This document shows, one piece after another, positions 26,820 through 37,441 of a stretch of DNA of 64,000 bases. This DNA is from CAVRUF01 sp963716005 (GTDB taxonomy: Bacteria > Actinomycetota > Thermoleophilia > Gaiellales > Gaiellaceae). The translations under genes and the position numbers were made by a program. The stretch covers positions 434,001 to 498,000 of the forward strand of contig OY970285.1 in the NCBI GenBank assembly GCA_963716005.1, written 5' to 3'. The first letter of the stretch is position 1; each line of letters starts with the position of its first letter. Below the pieces are notes generated by a model. The model worked only from the letters and a program-made list of their open reading frames with translations, was not told where the DNA came from and made no database searches.

Positions 26820-27131
26820 ATGACCTACATCATCGGCGAGCCCTGCATCGACATCAAAGACCGCTCCTGTGTCGACGTCTGCCCGGTGGACTGCATCCAC
26901 GAGGCGGATCGCATACTCGTCATCGACCCGGAGGAGTGCATCGACTGCGGCGCCTGCGAGCCGGAATGCCCGGTCGAGGCGATCTTCCCGGAGGACGCGC
27001 TCCCGGAGAAGTGGGATCCGTTCGTGAAGATCAACTACGCGTACTCGGACGGGATGGAGGTCGTGAACGACCTCACCGAGACGTACGCGACCGAGAACGA
27101 CGTCCAGAACCCGCCGCTCGACCAGCGCTAG
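26820..27131 (+). CDS. 7Fe ferredoxin
   Basis: 103 residues. An electron carrier with one [3Fe-4S] and one [4Fe-4S] cluster, inferred from the actinobacterial FdxA pattern CIDIKDRSCVDVCPVDCI followed by CIDCGACEPECPVEAIFPED. The C-terminal ~40 residues (DPFVKINYAY, GMEVVNDLT) are the usual extension of the family. It stands between the cytochrome c maturation genes and the convergent MFS gene, whose stop overlaps it by 4 bp. Confidence 0.95.
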   Translation: MTYIIGEPCIDIKDRSCVDVCPVDCIHEADRILVIDPEECIDCGACEPECPVEAIFPEDALPEKWDPFVKINYAYSDGMEVVNDLTETYATENDVQNPPLDQR

Positions 27132-28360
27132 GCCGGCGTCAGGCGGAACTCGCGCGGTAGCGAGCGTTCGAGCAGGAGCGAGCCCGCGCCCGCGAGGAGG
27201 CACACCGCGGCGGCGAGCGGCCAGAGTGCGATCGGGGCGAGGCCGAGGATGAGGCCTCCGAGCGCCGGGCCGATCACGAACCCGACCTGCCAGGACGTCG
27301 TCGAGACCGCCATGTAACGCCCGCGCAGCCGTTCCGGGGCGAGGTCGGCGACGAGCGCTCCCTGCGTCGGCCCCTGGAGGCACTCGCCGATCCCGAAGAC
27401 CGCTGCAGCGATCGCGAAGAGCACGGCGGCGGTGGCTGCCTCCGCGTATGCGCCGGCCGCGGCCACCATCAGCCACGCGGCCGCCCAGATGACCGTCATG
27501 ACCGCGAGCGCTTTCATCCTCCGACGCCCTTCGAGGAGCCGGGAAATGGGGAGCTGCGCGATCACGATGATGAGCGTGTTGACGAGGAAGACGATCCCGA
27601 TCGCCGTCTCCGTGACGCCGGCCTCGTTCTTGGCGAACACCGGCAGCAGTTCGAGCTGTGCGTAGCCGGCCGCCACGAAGACGACGTTCAGCGCGACGAA
27701 GGCGACGAAGACGCCGTGGCGGAGGACATCGCGGTAGCCGACCGGCTCGGGCGATGGCTCGTGAACGGCCACCGGCTCCTGGATGAACCACAGCGCGAAA
27801 ATGAACGCGAGGAACGTGACCGCGTCGACCAGGAAGAGGACGGTGAAGCTGGTCGGGTTCGCAGTGGTCGCGATGAGGCCGCCGGCGAGGCCGCCGAGCC
27901 CGATTCCGAGGTTCCTGGTCACGCGCTGCACGGCGAACGCCGAGTGGCGGCGGTCGGGCGGGGTCAGGCCGGTGAGGAGCGTTGACTGGCTCGTCCAGAA
28001 GATCCCGTTGCCGATGCCGGCCGTGAGCGCGGCCGCGTAGGCCTCCCACGGCTCGTCGACGAAGGGATACGCGGTGAAGCCGATCGCCATCAGCAGGAGT
28101 CCGATCGCGAGCGTCAGGCGCCCGCCGATGCGGTCCACGATGGGGCCGGAGACCGGCCCGGCGACCAGGCCGATCGCGTTTCCGGCGGCGATCACGAATC
28201 CGGCGGTCGCGAGCGAGAACCCGCGCACGTTGTGCAGGTAGATGACGAGGAACGGGAAGGTCATCCCGTTTCCGACGGCGTTCACGAGGCCGCCCGCCTC
28301 CATGATCCAGACGGAGCGGGGGAGCCCCGGCGCGAGGCTGCGGACGTACGCGAGCATCAC
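27128..28360 (-). CDS. MFS transporter
   Basis: 410 residues with twelve hydrophobic segments. The family loop 2-3 signature is DRIGGRLTLAIG, and a second half with RLLEGRRRMKALAVM mirrors it. No substrate motif is visible; drug/efflux-type MFS is most likely. It lies 6 bp downstream of the isocitrate dehydrogenase-like gene on the minus strand, so the two are probably co-transcribed. Confidence 0.9.
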   Translation of the reverse strand: MMLAYVRSLAPGLPRSVWIMEAGGLVNAVGNGMTFPFLVIYLHNVRGFSLATAGFVIAAGNAIGLVAGPVSGPIVDRIGGRLTLAIGLLLMAIGFTAYPFVDEPWEAYAAALTAGIGNGIFWTSQSTLLTGLTPPDRRHSAFAVQRVTRNLGIGLGGLAGGLIATTANPTSFTVLFLVDAVTFLAFIFALWFIQEPVAVHEPSPEPVGYRDVLRHGVFVAFVALNVVFVAAGYAQLELLPVFAKNEAGVTETAIGIVFLVNTLIIVIAQLPISRLLEGRRRMKALAVMTVIWAAAWLMVAAAGAYAEAATAAVLFAIAAAVFGIGECLQGPTQGALVADLAPERLRGRYMAVSTTSWQVGFVIGPALGGLILGLAPIALWPLAAAVCLLAGAGSLLLERSLPREFRLTPA

Positions 28361-28366
28361 GAGATG

Positions 28367-29446
28367 CTACGAGCCGAGGGTGGACCAGATCTCGAGCTTC
28401 GCCTTCGTGCGCTCGATCACCTCGTCCGTGAACTCGGAGCTCGACGCGTGCCCGCCGAGGTCTGCCGTGCGCACGCCGGAGGCGACCGCTTCGAGCGCCG
28501 CCTCGCGGATCGCCCGGCCCGCCTCTCGCGCCTCTTCTTCGTCGGAGTGCGAGAGGAGCGCGGCGCCGGCGAGGATCATCGCCAGCGGGTTCGCGACGTT
28601 CTTCCCGGCGAGCGCCGGCGCCGTCCCGTGCGCAGCCTCGGCCATGAGCGCCTTCGGCGTGTAGTCCTCGTTGAACGCGACGAGCAGCGACTCCGACCCG
28701 GCGATCGAGCCGAAGAGCGGCAGCACCAGGTCGCTGAGGATGTCCCCGTCCCGGTTCAGCGCCGGGATGACCAGAGGATCGCCGGCCGAGCCGATGAGCA
28801 GCGCGAAGGTCGCGTCGATGAGCTGCGGTTCGTAGGCGACCTCGGGATGCCGCTCGGCGGCCGCGTCCATCTCCTCCTTGAGCATCCCCTCGTAGATCGG
28901 CGACACCGTGTACTTGGGCCCGCCGAACACCTTCGCCTTCGTCCGCTCGGCGTGGCGGAACGAGAACTCCGCGACTGCGCGGCAGATGCGCCGCTCGATC
29001 TTCTCCGTGCGAAACGCGACCTCGGCCTCGCCCTCGCCCTCGCGCCACTCCTTCGCGCCGTAGGCGTCGCCGACCGCCATGCGGACGACCGAGATCGGAT
29101 GGTGCGCGCCCGCGATGGGCACGACCCCGGGGATCCGCCGGCCGGTGCGCACGATTACATGGCCGCCGATCTCTTCGCGGAGGATCCGGTTGGGGCTGCC
29201 GACGTCGCCGGCTGTCTCGGGCGTGACCGTCGCCGCCTTCAGCCCGAGCCCGGCCTCGCGGATCGCCGCCGCAGCCTCGTACACGACCTGGTTCTCGGTC
29301 GAGCGCCGCGACTCCAGGGAAAGGTCGAACCGCGGCAGCTCGAGCGCGAATCCGACCACGTCGGGAGCGAGCACGCGGAGCGCCTCTTCGAGGAGTTCCT
29401 GGCCGGTTTCGTCTCCTTCGAGAACTGCGATGGTCGAGGTCTTCAC
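28367..29446 (-). CDS. Isocitrate/isopropylmalate dehydrogenase family protein
   Basis: 359 residues. Beta-decarboxylating dehydrogenase: AVLEGDETGQELLEEAL at the N-terminus, the Arg/Lys/Asp metal-isocitrate residues in RTGRRIPGV, KYTVSPIYEGMLKEEMD, IPALNRDGDILSDL, and the cofactor loop HGTAPALAGKNVANPLAMIL. The sequence pattern is closer to NADP-isocitrate dehydrogenases of Gram-positives than to LeuB, but the substrate cannot be fixed by eye. Divergent from the ABC ATPase gene. Confidence 0.88.
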   Translation of the reverse strand: MKTSTIAVLEGDETGQELLEEALRVLAPDVVGFALELPRFDLSLESRRSTENQVVYEAAAAIREAGLGLKAATVTPETAGDVGSPNRILREEIGGHVIVRTGRRIPGVVPIAGAHHPISVVRMAVGDAYGAKEWREGEGEAEVAFRTEKIERRICRAVAEFSFRHAERTKAKVFGGPKYTVSPIYEGMLKEEMDAAAERHPEVAYEPQLIDATFALLIGSAGDPLVIPALNRDGDILSDLVLPLFGSIAGSESLLVAFNEDYTPKALMAEAAHGTAPALAGKNVANPLAMILAGAALLSHSDEEEAREAGRAIREAALEAVASGVRTADLGGHASSSEFTDEVIERTKAKLEIWSTLGS

Positions 29447-29547
29447 GGGGGCCCGAGTCTAGCGAGCCGCCCCCAAGAGACGTGACCTGGCGTCCGTGGC
29501 CGTGTAAAACCAATGGGGCGGGAGTGCAAACGAGCCGGGAGGAAGCG

Positions 29548-30769
<1,222 letters not shown>

Positions 30770-30852
30770 CCGACTCATCTGTGACGCGTTTTCGTGCAGT
30801 AAAGTAGCGCCCGCGTTCCACATCGGAAAACGAGCGAAAAACGGAGGTACGC

Positions 30853-31047
30853 GTGGCACGGAAGACGGTTCTGATCTCCGACAAGTCGGGCGCGGAAATC
30901 CCGGACGGTAAAGGCGCGACGATTCGCATCACGTTCCACGATGCGCGCAAAGGCGTCCGTGAGCTCGACGTGACGGATGCCGAGGCCGACGAGCTCGGCG
31001 GTCGGCAGGTCGCCCGTCGCGGCCGGCGCCCCAAGAGCGCCGCGTAG
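30853..31047 (+). CDS. Short Lsr2-like nucleoid-associated protein
   Basis: 64 residues from GTG 30853 with GGAGG upstream. The N-terminal half matches Lsr2's dimerisation domain (ARKTVLISDKSGAEIPDGKG, ATIRITFHDARKGVRELDVT). Mycobacterial Lsr2 is ~112 residues with a separate C-terminal DNA-binding domain; here it ends with VARRGRRPKSAA, an AT-hook-like basic tail. It could bind AT-rich DNA weakly, or only dimerise. The upstream 60 bp are unusually A-rich for this genome. It is the only such gene in the window. Confidence 0.78.
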   Translation: MARKTVLISDKSGAEIPDGKGATIRITFHDARKGVRELDVTDAEADELGGRQVARRGRRPKSAA

Positions 31048-31057
31048 GACACCCTCT

Positions 31058-31086
31058 GGGGCCCGGCCGCGAGGCCGGTCGGGCCC
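31058..31086 (+). terminator. GC hairpin after the Lsr2-like gene
   Basis: The stem CCGGCC/GGCCGG with loop GCGA, extended outward by GGGC/GCCC across a small bulge, lies 11 bases after the stop. There is no U-tract, so it would be a GC-rich actinobacterial-type terminator or mRNA stabiliser. It separates the Lsr2-like gene from the addB start. Confidence 0.5.
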
Positions 31087-31104
31087 TGACCTAAACTTGG
31101 GGGG

Positions 31105-34018
31105 ATGGGGCTCTCCCTCGTCGTAGGTCCGGCCAACGCCGGCAAGGTGGCCCTCCTGCTCGACCGGTACTCCGTGCTCGCCGAGCGCGACCCGGTGCTC
31201 GTTGTCCCGAACAGGGCGGAGGCCGAGCGCATCGAGCTGGAGCTCCTCGAACGCGCGCCCACGCTCTTCGGCGGAACGATCGGGACGTTCGACGACCTCT
31301 TCGACTCGATCGCGTTCGCGGGCGGCGAGACGAAGCCCGCGATCCCGTCCGCCCAGCGGCGGCTGCTCGTGGCGCAGGTCGTCTCCTCGGCGTCGTTGAA
31401 CGGGCTCTCGGCGTCGGCTCGCTTCCCCGGCTTCGCGGACGCGCTCGGCAAAGCGATCGAGGACGCCTCGGAAGGGCTTCTCGACCCGGACGACCTCGAA
31501 GGGCCGCTCGGCGCGCTGTATGCCAGCTACCTCGCCGAGCTCGAGCGGCTGGACCGCTGGGACCGCCCCGCGCGGCGGCGCTACGCCGCGAAGCGGGTCG
31601 CGAACGAGCTCGACGCCTGGGACGGGCGACCGGTCTTCCTCTACGGCTTCGAGGACTTCACCGGGGCCGAGTGGATGCTCGTCGACGCGCTCTCCGGCCG
31701 CGCGGACGTGACCGTGTCGCTCCCGTACGAGCCCGGCCGGCCCGCCTTCGCCTCGCTCACGCGCACGTCTTCGGATCTCAGCCGGCTCGCGAGCGGAAAG
31801 ATCGTCGAGCTCCCGCCCGTCCTCTGGGGCCAGGCGCCGGCGCTCGCGCACCTCGAGCGCGCGCTCTTCGGTGGATCCGACGAGGTCGTCCCGCCGCTCG
31901 ACGGCGCGGTTCGCTTCCTCGAGGCGGCCGGCTCGCGCGGCGTGCTCGAGCTCGCGGCCGAGGAGATTCTCGACCTGCTCCGCCTGGGGACGCCGCCGGC
32001 CTCGATCGCGATCGTCTGCCCGAGCGTCGAGCGCTACCGCGCGCCGCTGGACACCGTCTTCGGCGCCCTCGGCATCCCGTACGCGATCGAGGGCAGCGTG
32101 ACGCTCGACCGCACGCCGTTCGGGCGCGCGCTTCTCAACCTGCTCCGCTTCGCCTGGCTCGGCGGCACCCGCCGCCATCTCTTCGGCTTCCTGCGCTCGG
32201 GCTTCTCGGGGCTCCCGCGGGTGCGGACGGACTTCGTCGAGGGGCGTCTCCGCGGCCGCGCGGTCAGCGATCCGGCCCGCGTCGAGGAGGAGGCCGTGAA
32301 GCTCCTCGGCCATCCGCTCGTCGCGGTCGACCGCGTGCGCGACGCGGACACGCCGATCGACGCCGTGCGCCTGGCCGCGGCCGCGATGCTCCAGGCGTCG
32401 TACGGACTCGAGCGCCCGCCGACGGGCCCCGACGCGGGGCTCGATCTGCGCGCGCACGAAGCGGTGCTCAAGGTGGCGCGTGACCTGGAGACCTGGGAAG
32501 GCCTGAGCCGCGACCAGCTCGTCGCCGCGCTCGAGCAGGCGCCGGTCCGGGTCGACCGGGCGGCGGAGCAGGGACGGATCGCCGTGATCGACCTCCAGCG
32601 CGCGCGGACGCGCCGCTTCGAAGCGGTCATCATCCTCGGGCTCGAGGAGGGTGTCTTCCCCCGCCGCACCCAGGAGACGCCGTTCCTGCCGGACGAGGAG
32701 CGCAAGCGGCTCGACGATGCGGGCCGCGACCGGCGCCTCGCGCTGCCCGACCAGCTCGAGCGCGACCGCTACCTCTTCTACACCGCGTGCACGCGGCCGA
32801 CGGCTGCGGCTGTCGCTCGTCCGCGAGGCGGCCTCCGACGACGGCCGCCCGCGCGAGGCGAGCCCGTTCTGGGACGAGGTGCGCGCCTGCTTCGCTCCCG
32901 ACGAGGTCGCGCGCTTCACCCGCGGCCGGAAGATCTCGGAGCTGACCTGGGATCTCGAGCGCGCGCCGAACGAGCGCGAACGCCTGCGCGCGACGGCGGC
33001 GCTCGGCGCGAACGAGCCCGACGACGCCCGCGCGCTCGCGATCGCCAACGGCTGGGAGCGGCGCATCGACCGCGCGCTCGCCGCCCTCGAACGTCCTACC
33101 GAGCTGAGCGGAGCGGCGCTCGCGCCGCTCATGGAGCAGGGCCGCTTCTCCGTCACCGAGCTCGAGACCTTCGCGACCTGCTCGTCCATGTGGCTCGTCG
33201 ACCGCGTGATCGACCCGCGCGCGATCGACAACGAGCTCGACGCGCGGGCCCGCGGCCAGGTCGCCCATCAGGCGCTCTACCGCTTCTACTCGGGCCTCCC
33301 GAAGCGCTTCGGCGTGGATCAGATCGACCCCGACCGGCTCGACGAGACGCTCGAGTTCATGCAGGAGTGCCTGGCCGGCGCGATCGAGGGCCAGGTGCGG
33401 CTCGACCTCTCCGAGCTCGACCGGCTCGAGTTGGAAGGCACGCTCGGCCGCGATCTCGAGCGTTTCGTCCGCCAGGAGGTCGAGATCGGCTCCCCGCTCG
33501 TCCCGCGCCGCTTCGAGGTGTCGTTCGGGACGCAGGGCGCGCCCGTCGAGCTTCAGCGCGGCCTCGACCTCGGCGGCTTCACCGTCTCCGGGAAGATCGA
33601 CCGGATCGACCAGGATCCGATGAGCGCCAGCGGGATCGTCCAGGACTACAAGTCGGGCGCCGGCGCGCACTCGGCGCGGCAGATCGAGGCCGAGGGGAAG
33701 CTCCAGGTGCCGCTGTACATCCTCGCGCTGCGCGATCTCGTCGGGATCGAGCCGCTCGGCGGGCTCTATCGCGCGCTCGCGGGCGCACGGGAAGCTCGCG
33801 GGCTCGTGCTCGACTCGGCGGCCGAGCTCGTCCCGGGGACGAAGGACCAGGATCACCTGGTAGACACGGAGTTCTGGGCTCACGTCGACCGCGCCGTCGA
33901 GCGCGCGCAGGCCGCGGTCGCGCGCATCCGGGCGGGCGACGTGGAGCACGATCCACGCGGCGGCACCTGCCCGACATGGTGCGACCGCTGGCCCATGTGC
34001 CGGGTGAAGCGCGCTTGA
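31105..34018 (+). pseudogene. AddB-type exonuclease subunit, single +1 frameshift
   Basis: Partner of AddA in double-strand break resection. Residues 8-15 are a degenerate Walker A (GPANAGKV). The helicase-like fold continues to RRLALPDQLERDRYLFYTAC; then a +1 shift near 32802 is needed to reach LRLSLVREAASDDGRPRE and the C-terminal PD-(D/E)XK nuclease (VSGKIDRIDQDP, IVQDYKSGAG), with Fe-S cysteines in ETFATCSSMW and CPTWCDRWPMC. Corrected length 2913 bp, 970 residues. The shift puts the tail of the first part in frame with addA, falsely suggesting one 2063-residue protein. Confidence 0.8.
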
Positions 34019-37000
34019 GCGTTCGCGCCCCCAACCCTGAGCAGCAGGCCGCGATCGACGAAGCGGGCGTCGTCTTCGTCTCAGCTGGCGCCGGAACCGG
34101 GAAGACGACCGTGCTCGTGGAGCGCTTCGTCCGCGCCGTCGCCGACCGCGGGCTGGGGCTCGAGAGCGTCCTCGTCATCACCTACACGGAGCGCGCCGCC
34201 GGCGAGCTGCGGGCCCGGATCCGCGAGCGGCTCCTCGAGCTCGACCGCGTCGATCTCGCCCGCGACATCGAGCGCGCCTGGATCTCGACCATCCACGGGT
34301 TCTGCAACCGCCTGCTCAAGTCGCATCCATTCGAGGCGGGGCTAGATCCCGGCTTCCGCGTCCTCGACGAGAGCCAGTCGCGGGTCCTGCGATCGGAGGC
34401 GTTCACCGAGGCGCTCGCGCGCTTCTGCGCCGGCCGCGAGCCCGACCGGCTCGAGCTGCTCGCAACCTACGGATCGCGGCGGCTCTCGGTCATGCTCGGC
34501 GGCGTCTTCGAGCGGCTCCGCTCGGCGGGCCGCACGCTCGAGCTCGGCGTCGCGGACGAGTCGAGCCTCGGAGAGGCGCTGGAGGCGCTCGCGGAGTGCG
34601 CCCGCGCGCTCCCGGGGAATCCGCAGGCCGAGCGGGCGCTCGCGCTCGCCACCGGCCCGGCCCCGCGCGCCGACGAGCTGCTCGACCTCGAGGATCTGCG
34701 TCCGGCGGAGAAGATCGACGCGCTCGCGCCGTTCAAGGATGCGCTCTCCACCGTCGAGAGCGCGGCGCTCGACGAGATGGCCTCGCGCGACCGCGAGCTC
34801 CTCGAGGAGCTCCTGCGCGGCTTCGACGCCGCCTACCGGGAGGCGAAGGCGCGCGAGTCCGGCGTCGACTTCGAGGATCTCCAGCTCTACGCCCGGGACC
34901 TGCTGCTTTCGAGCGACGAGGTGCGCGAGAAGGCCCGGTGGCGCTTCCGGTCGGTGCTCGTGGACGAGTTCCAGGACACGAACCGGCTCCAGTGCGAGCT
35001 CGTCGACGCGCTCGACGCCGAGGAGCTCTTCTTCGTCGGGGACGAGTTCCAGTCGATCTACCGCTTCCGGCACGCGGACGTCGAGGTCTTCCGCGAACGC
35101 CGCGCCCAGAGCGACGGCGTGCTCGCGCTCACGCAGAACTACCGCTCCCGCCCCGAGATCCTCGGGGTCATCAACCACCTGTTCGGGACGGAGTTCGGCA
35201 CCGACTACGAGCCTCTGGTGGCCGCCGGCCGCTTCCCCGAGCTGGCCGGGCCCGGCGTCGAGCTGCTCGTGACCGACAAGGCGGCGTACAAGGGCGGCAA
35301 TACGCACTGGCGCGAGGCCGAGTCGAAGCACGTCGCGCGCCGCGTGAAGGAGCTCGTGGACGCGGGCGAGGCGACGCCGGGCGAGATCGTGCTGCTCTTC
35401 GCGGCGGGCACGGACGCCGAGCGCTACGAGGAGGCGCTTCGCGAGGAGGGGCTGCCCACCTACCGCGCGGCCGGGCGTGGCTACTTCGGCCAGCAGCAGG
35501 TGGCCGATCTCATCGCGTACCTGCGCCTGCTCCAGAACCGCTACGACGACGAGGCGCTCGTGACCGTGCTCGCCTCGCCGTTCGTCGGCGTCTCGAACGA
35601 CGGGCTCGTGCTTCTGCGGCGCTCCGCCGGCCGCCGGCCGCTTTTCGCCGGGCTCGAGCGCGAGCTTCCGGGCGGGCTCTCCCAGCGGGACGCGCGGCTC
35701 TACGAGGCGTTCCGCCAGCGGTACGACCGGCTCGTCCGCGCGACGGAGCGGCTGGGGCTCGAGCGGCTGTGCGAGCAGATCGTCGTCGAGCACGACTACG
35801 ACCTCGCCGTGCTCGCGCAGTGGGACGGCCGCCGCCGGTACGCGAACCTGCGCAAGCTCGGACGGCTGGCTCGGGCCTACGAGTCGCTGCGCGGCCCGGA
35901 CATCGAGGGCTTCGTCGGCTTCCTGCGCGACCAGGAGGCGGCGGGCGCGCGCGAGGTCGAGGCGGCCGCGGAGGAGGAGGGCGGCGACTCGGTGCGGCTG
36001 CTGACCGTCCATGCGGCCAAGGGCCTCGAGTTCAAGGTGGTCGTCCTCGCCGACGCCGGCCGCATCCCGCCGTCGCCCGCGGCGGACGAGATCCTGTGCC
36101 TCCCGGACGGGCGCTTCGGGTTCCGCGTCGTCAATCCGGCGACGGGCAAGCGCGAGGGCGCGTTCGGCTGGGACGACGTGCGCGAGGCCGAGCAGACCGC
36201 CGACCAGGCCGAGAACCGGCGGCTTCTCTACGTCGCCATGACCCGGGCAATCGACCGCCTGATCGTCTCGGGCGCGATCGACCCGACGAGCCGCCGCGAC
36301 GCGAACGCGCCGCTCCACTGGATCCTCAAGCGGCTCGAGATCGAGGTGGACGGCGACGATCCGGTCGAGCTCGAGCGCGGCGACGCACGGCTCCTCCTGC
36401 GGGTCGACCGGCCTGCACCGGAGGGCGAGGCGCCGGTGCCGACCGCCGTCCCGCAGCTGCAGCTCTTCGCGCCGGCCGAGGAGGGCGCGGCGCTGCGGAC
36501 GGCGCCGGAGCTCCCGGCCTTGCCGCCGCCTCCCGCCGCGCCGCCGTTCGTGCTCCGCAGCCTCTCCTACAGCGCGCTCGCGCTCTACGACCAGTGCTCG
36601 TACCGCTTCTACGCGCAGCGGATCGTCGGCATGCCGCCGCGTCCGGTGGTCGTGCAGACCGGGGAGGAGGTCGAGGGCCTGCTCGCGACGGAGATCGGCG
36701 ACGCGGTCCACGTGCTCCTCGAGATCGAGGCGCCCGAGGAGGAGGTGCGCGACCGCGTGCTCCAGCGCTATCCGGCGGCGACCGAGGAGAACCTGGAGCG
36801 GGTCGAGACGCTCCTCGCCGCGTGGCGAGAGTCGGAGCTCGGGCGGCGCTTGTCGGAGGCAGAGGACACGCGGCCCGAGCTCGCCTTCTCGTTCGCGCAC
36901 GACGGCGTCCTGGTTCGCGGGCGGTTCGACGTGTTCCGCCGAGAGGGCGAGCGCGCGCTCGTTGTCGACTACAAGACGAACCGCCTCGAGGAGCGCGAGC

Positions 37001-37296
37001 CCGCCGAGATCGTCGAGGCCGAGTACCGGCTCCAGCGGCTCGTGTACGCGCTGGCCGCGTTCGGAACGGGCGCGGCGGAGGTCGAGGTCGTCTACACGTT
37101 CCTCGAGGCCCCGGCCGACCCGGTGTTCACGCGATTCACCCGCGCGGAACTCCCCGAGCTGCAGGCCGAGCTCTCGGCAGCAGTCCTCGCCATCCGTGAG
37201 GGCGACTTCCGCCCGACGCCGAGCGAGTGGGCGTGCGCCGGCTGTCCCGCGCTGGACGTCGTGTGCGCGGGCCCGCGGCTCCAGTCGGTGCAGTAG
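34015..37296 (+). CDS. AddA/AdnB-type helicase-nuclease
   Basis: ATP-dependent helicase plus nuclease for double-strand break repair. 1093 residues from TTG 34015 (TTGA overlap with the preceding gene). UvrD-type motifs: FVSAGAGTGKTTVLVERF (I), VITYTERAAGELRARI (Ia), VLVDEFQDTNRLQ (II), LTQNYRSRPEILG (IV), LLTVHAAKGLEFKVVVLAD (V) and RRLLYVAMTRAIDRL (VI). The C-terminal nuclease has VVDYKTNRLEE, and Cys in DQCSYRF plus ACAGCPALDVVC can ligate an Fe-S cluster as in AddB/AdnAB. Confidence 0.9.
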   Translation: MSVRAPNPEQQAAIDEAGVVFVSAGAGTGKTTVLVERFVRAVADRGLGLESVLVITYTERAAGELRARIRERLLELDRVDLARDIERAWISTIHGFCNRLLKSHPFEAGLDPGFRVLDESQSRVLRSEAFTEALARFCAGREPDRLELLATYGSRRLSVMLGGVFERLRSAGRTLELGVADESSLGEALEALAECARALPGNPQAERALALATGPAPRADELLDLEDLRPAEKIDALAPFKDALSTVESAALDEMASRDRELLEELLRGFDAAYREAKARESGVDFEDLQLYARDLLLSSDEVREKARWRFRSVLVDEFQDTNRLQCELVDALDAEELFFVGDEFQSIYRFRHADVEVFRERRAQSDGVLALTQNYRSRPEILGVINHLFGTEFGTDYEPLVAAGRFPELAGPGVELLVTDKAAYKGGNTHWREAESKHVARRVKELVDAGEATPGEIVLLFAAGTDAERYEEALREEGLPTYRAAGRGYFGQQQVADLIAYLRLLQNRYDDEALVTVLASPFVGVSNDGLVLLRRSAGRRPLFAGLERELPGGLSQRDARLYEAFRQRYDRLVRATERLGLERLCEQIVVEHDYDLAVLAQWDGRRRYANLRKLGRLARAYESLRGPDIEGFVGFLRDQEAAGAREVEAAAEEEGGDSVRLLTVHAAKGLEFKVVVLADAGRIPPSPAADEILCLPDGRFGFRVVNPATGKREGAFGWDDVREAEQTADQAENRRLLYVAMTRAIDRLIVSGAIDPTSRRDANAPLHWILKRLEIEVDGDDPVELERGDARLLLRVDRPAPEGEAPVPTAVPQLQLFAPAEEGAALRTAPELPALPPPPAAPPFVLRSLSYSALALYDQCSYRFYAQRIVGMPPRPVVVQTGEEVEGLLATEIGDAVHVLLEIEAPEEEVRDRVLQRYPAATEENLERVETLLAAWRESELGRRLSEAEDTRPELAFSFAHDGVLVRGRFDVFRREGERALVVDYKTNRLEEREPAEIVEAEYRLQRLVYALAAFGTGAAEVEVVYTFLEAPADPVFTRFTRAELPELQAELSAAVLAIREGDFRPTPSEWACAGCPALDVVCAGPRLQSVQ

Positions 37297-37329
37297 TAGT
37301 CCCGGCGCAGTTCCGCGCGCCTTCCGGCG

Positions 37330-37406
37330 CATCCGTGACAGACGCGTGCGATTTCCGGCGATATGCTCGAACGCAAGGGGTGCTCTAGCCGGGGTCCCCC
37401 GGGGGA
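37330..37406 (+). repeat. Intergenic repeat element, copy C
   Basis: Upstream block GTGACAGACGCGTGCGATTT (37334 on) ends in GCGATATGCTCGAACGC, which looks like a promoter with -10 TATGCT. It is followed by AGGGGTGCTCTAGCCGGGGT and a C/G run that forms a hairpin. The 29-base core 37377-37405 is identical to copy A. It lies ~40 bp upstream of the methyltransferase start, so here a promoter plus structured leader is plausible. Confidence 0.7.
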
Positions 37407-37441
37407 ATCGCGGAAACCGGCCTGTCGCGTAGCCTCACGGC

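Noticed and set aside
31105..37296. Single 2063-residue helicase-nuclease fusion
   Set aside because: The continuous frame exists only because of a +1 shift near 32802; the real C-terminal nuclease of addB is in another frame and addA has its own TTG start.
34342..37332. 996-residue minus-strand frame across addA
   Set aside because: Shadow frame; the plus strand shows complete UvrD motifs.
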